A stretch of 7,763 nt of DNA from DASTGO01 sp035719045 (lineage in GTDB: Bacteria > Actinomycetota > Actinomycetes > Actinomycetales > Kineosporiaceae). Within the stretch, counting starts at the first letter, position 1, and every line of letters starts with the position of its first letter. The translations under genes were made by a program, and so were the position numbers. The notes under the pieces were generated by a model, which saw nothing but the letters and a program-made list of their open reading frames with translations, was not told the DNA's origin and ran no database searches. This document shows positions 6,665 to 7,763 of this stretch, in pieces. The stretch lies in assembly GCA_035719045.1 (NCBI GenBank), contig DASTGO010000339.1, positions 1 through 7,763 on the forward strand, given 5' to 3'.

Positions 6665-7558
6665 TCAGCCCGCCGTCGGCCCGGTCTGCTCGTGCAGGCG
6701 CCGCTCGTACAGGTCGGCGAAGCCGCGGATGTGGCGTTCCACGACGTCGGCCGCGGCCTCCCCGTCCCCGCGGCTCAGGTGCTGGTGGATGGCGCGATGC
6801 TCGGCACGCAGCCCGTCCGCGACCTCGTCCCAGTCCGGCATCTGCGTGAAGGCCTGGAGCAGCGTGTTCCGCAGGGATTCCCGGATCGCGATCGTGATGT
6901 CGCCGACCAGCCGGTTGCCGGCCGCCTCGGCCACCGCGACATGGAAGGCGGTGTCGAGGTCGTTGAACGCCTCCCGGTCCACGCCGGGGTCCGCCGTGGC
7001 CGCCGCGAGCTCCGCGATCCGTTGCAGGTCTGCCGGGGTGGCGTGCCGGGCGGCCAGTTGCACGCTCCAGCGCTCCAGCATCACCCGGGTCTCGACGACG
7101 TCCGAGATCGGGAAGTTCGCCAGGGCGACGTGCAGCCGCAGGAGCCGGGTGAGCGCATCACTGGAGGCGGCGGCGACCACGGTGCCGGAGTCCGGGCCGG
7201 TTCCGACCGCCTGGTGCACGACGCCCTGGGCCTCCAGGGTCCGCATCGCCTCGCGGACCGCGGTCCGGCTGACCCCGAGCATGGCGGCGAGGTCCCGCTC
7301 GGCCGGCAACCGGTCCCCGACGTGCAGCAGGCCGGAGAGGATCTGTTCCTCCACCCGGGCCAGGACCAGCTCGTAGGTCCGTGGCCGGGAGATCGGTCGC
7401 CAGCCGGAGGCGGACTCGGCGACCGGAGCCGAGGACCCGGGCTGAGCCTTCCCCTCGGCCAGGACGGAAGCCGCTGGACGAGCCCTCGTCGCGGACTTGG
7501 GCGCGACCGGCCGGCCGCCGGCCGCAGGCCCCGAGTCCGCCTGCCTGCTCGTCTTCAC
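6665..7558 (-). CDS. LldR-like FadR/GntR-family transcriptional regulator
   Basis: This DNA-binding repressor or activator is of the FadR (FCD) branch of GntR, probably sensing lactate. With the GTG start at 7558 it has 297 residues. Residues 1 to about 58 are a low-complexity Pro/Ala/Ser-rich extension. The winged helix-turn-helix spans about 60-128, including LPAERDLAAMLGVSRTAVRE (84-103). The FCD ligand domain covers about 134-286, with the expected metal-binding set: D202 and H206 (DLDTAFH), H254 (EHRAIH) and H276 (ERHI). The start is chosen because GGGAG (7565-7569) lies 6 bases upstream; GTG 7582 would add 8 residues but has no ribosome-binding site. Typical FadR-family proteins are about 230-260 residues, so the N-terminal extension is unusual. 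The gene is on the same strand as, and upstream of, the lactate operon, and palindromes suited to such a regulator precede both. The family is certain; the lactate ligand is inferred from context. Confidence 0.92.
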   Translation of the reverse strand: MKTSRQADSGPAAGGRPVAPKSATRARPAASVLAEGKAQPGSSAPVAESASGWRPISRPRTYELVLARVEEQILSGLLHVGDRLPAERDLAAMLGVSRTAVREAMRTLEAQGVVHQAVGTGPDSGTVVAAASSDALTRLLRLHVALANFPISDVVETRVMLERWSVQLAARHATPADLQRIAELAAATADPGVDREAFNDLDTAFHVAVAEAAGNRLVGDITIAIRESLRNTLLQAFTQMPDWDEVADGLRAEHRAIHQHLSRGDGEAAADVVERHIRGFADLYERRLHEQTGPTAG

Positions 7559-7635
7559 AGCGCTCTCCCGGGCCCTGGCCACGATCTGCGGAAAGCCGCG
7601 GCGGCGGATACGACGCCGTCCCGGCCGTCACCGCC

Positions 7636-7641
7636 ATCCTA
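7636..7641 (-). promoter_or_regulatory. Candidate -10 element for the regulator gene
   Basis: The minus strand reads TAGGAT, matching the TAnnnT -10 pattern, about 78 bases before the GTG at 7558. No good -35 is visible at 16-18 bp, because that position overlaps the palindrome at 7652-7662. Confidence 0.35.
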
Positions 7642-7651
7642 GGGCGCACTG

Positions 7652-7662
7652 TGGTCGGACCA
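7652..7662 (-). promoter_or_regulatory. Operator palindrome upstream of the regulator gene
   Basis: TGGTCCGACCA (minus strand) has 5-bp arms around one base and shares the TGGTC-n-GACCA core with the permease operator. It matches TNGTNNNACNA and covers the -35 position of the candidate promoter, which suggests autoregulation. Confidence 0.7.
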
Positions 7663-7671
7663 TCCGCTGCC

Positions 7672-7763
7672 TCACCCCAGGGGCGTGTTCCCCAGGGTGC
7701 CGGTCAGCTGCGCGCGGAACTCCGGCGCCGCCAGCCGGGCCGCCTCCAGCCGGGCCGCCTCCA
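7672..7763 (-). CDS. C-terminal end of an unidentified protein (partial)
   Basis: A minus-strand frame enters from the right edge and ends at TGA (7674-7672). Its last residues are LEAARLEAAR followed by LAAPEFRAQLTGTLGNTPLG. The Leu/Glu/Ala/Arg pattern suggests a helical tail. I do not recognise the family. The candidate regulator promoter lies just beyond its stop, so the two genes are probably separate transcripts. Only about 30 residues are visible, so even the coding call is tentative. Confidence 0.45.
   Translation of the reverse strand, partial: EAARLEAARLAAPEFRAQLTGTLGNTPLG
7731..7763. repeat. 15-bp tandem repeat at right edge
   Basis: CCAGCCGGGCCGCCT is present at 7731-7745 and 7746-7760, with the first three bases of a third copy at the window end. 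In the minus-strand frame each unit encodes five residues (permutation of LEAAR), so copy changes would keep the frame. Its extent beyond the window is unknown. Confidence 0.8.

Overview
The base composition (high GC, strong G/C at third codon positions, several GTG starts) and the protein similarities I recognise point to a high-GC actinobacterium. I cannot fix the genus. The use of ThiH, an oxygen-sensitive radical SAM enzyme, for thiazole synthesis and of a LutABC-type iron-sulfur lactate oxidase fit a facultative or anaerobic lifestyle, but that is inference.

Left part (1-1742, + strand): the end of a thiamine-thiazole locus. The first reading frame enters from outside the window. It starts as a thiamine-phosphate synthase (ThiE) and, in frame and without its C-terminal part, becomes the second half of thiazole synthase (ThiG). 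It overlaps by 8 bases a complete thiH (2-iminoacetate synthase). The ThiE/ThiG chimera is the strangest protein here: it keeps the ThiG Schiff-base lysine but has lost the ThiG N-terminal strands and the ThiE C-terminal strands.

Middle and right part (7582-1801, - strand): a lactate-utilisation locus, transcribed towards thiH. Its order is an LldR-like FadR/GntR regulator, an LctP-family lactate permease, lutC, a 26-codon ORF in a short repeat, and a 711-residue fusion of LutB and LutA. The permease imports lactate and the Lut proteins oxidise it to pyruvate on a LUD/iron-sulfur scaffold. A perfect 15-bp palindrome lies just upstream of the permease start. A second palindrome with the same core (TGGTC-n-GACCA) lies upstream of the regulator gene. 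Both match the general FadR-family operator pattern, so the regulator probably controls both the operon and itself.

The lutC-lutBA junction carries a 77-bp insertion or duplication. An imperfect 19-bp repeat containing the Shine-Dalgarno sequence and ATGA start/stop overlap is present on both sides, so the coupling survives through a tiny intervening ORF. The right edge (7672-7763, - strand) holds the C-terminus of an unidentified protein with a 15-bp tandem repeat.

I see no CRISPR array, tRNA, rRNA, insertion sequence or clearly new multi-gene system. The unusual items are the ThiE/ThiG chimera, the paired operators and the coupled repeat ORF.
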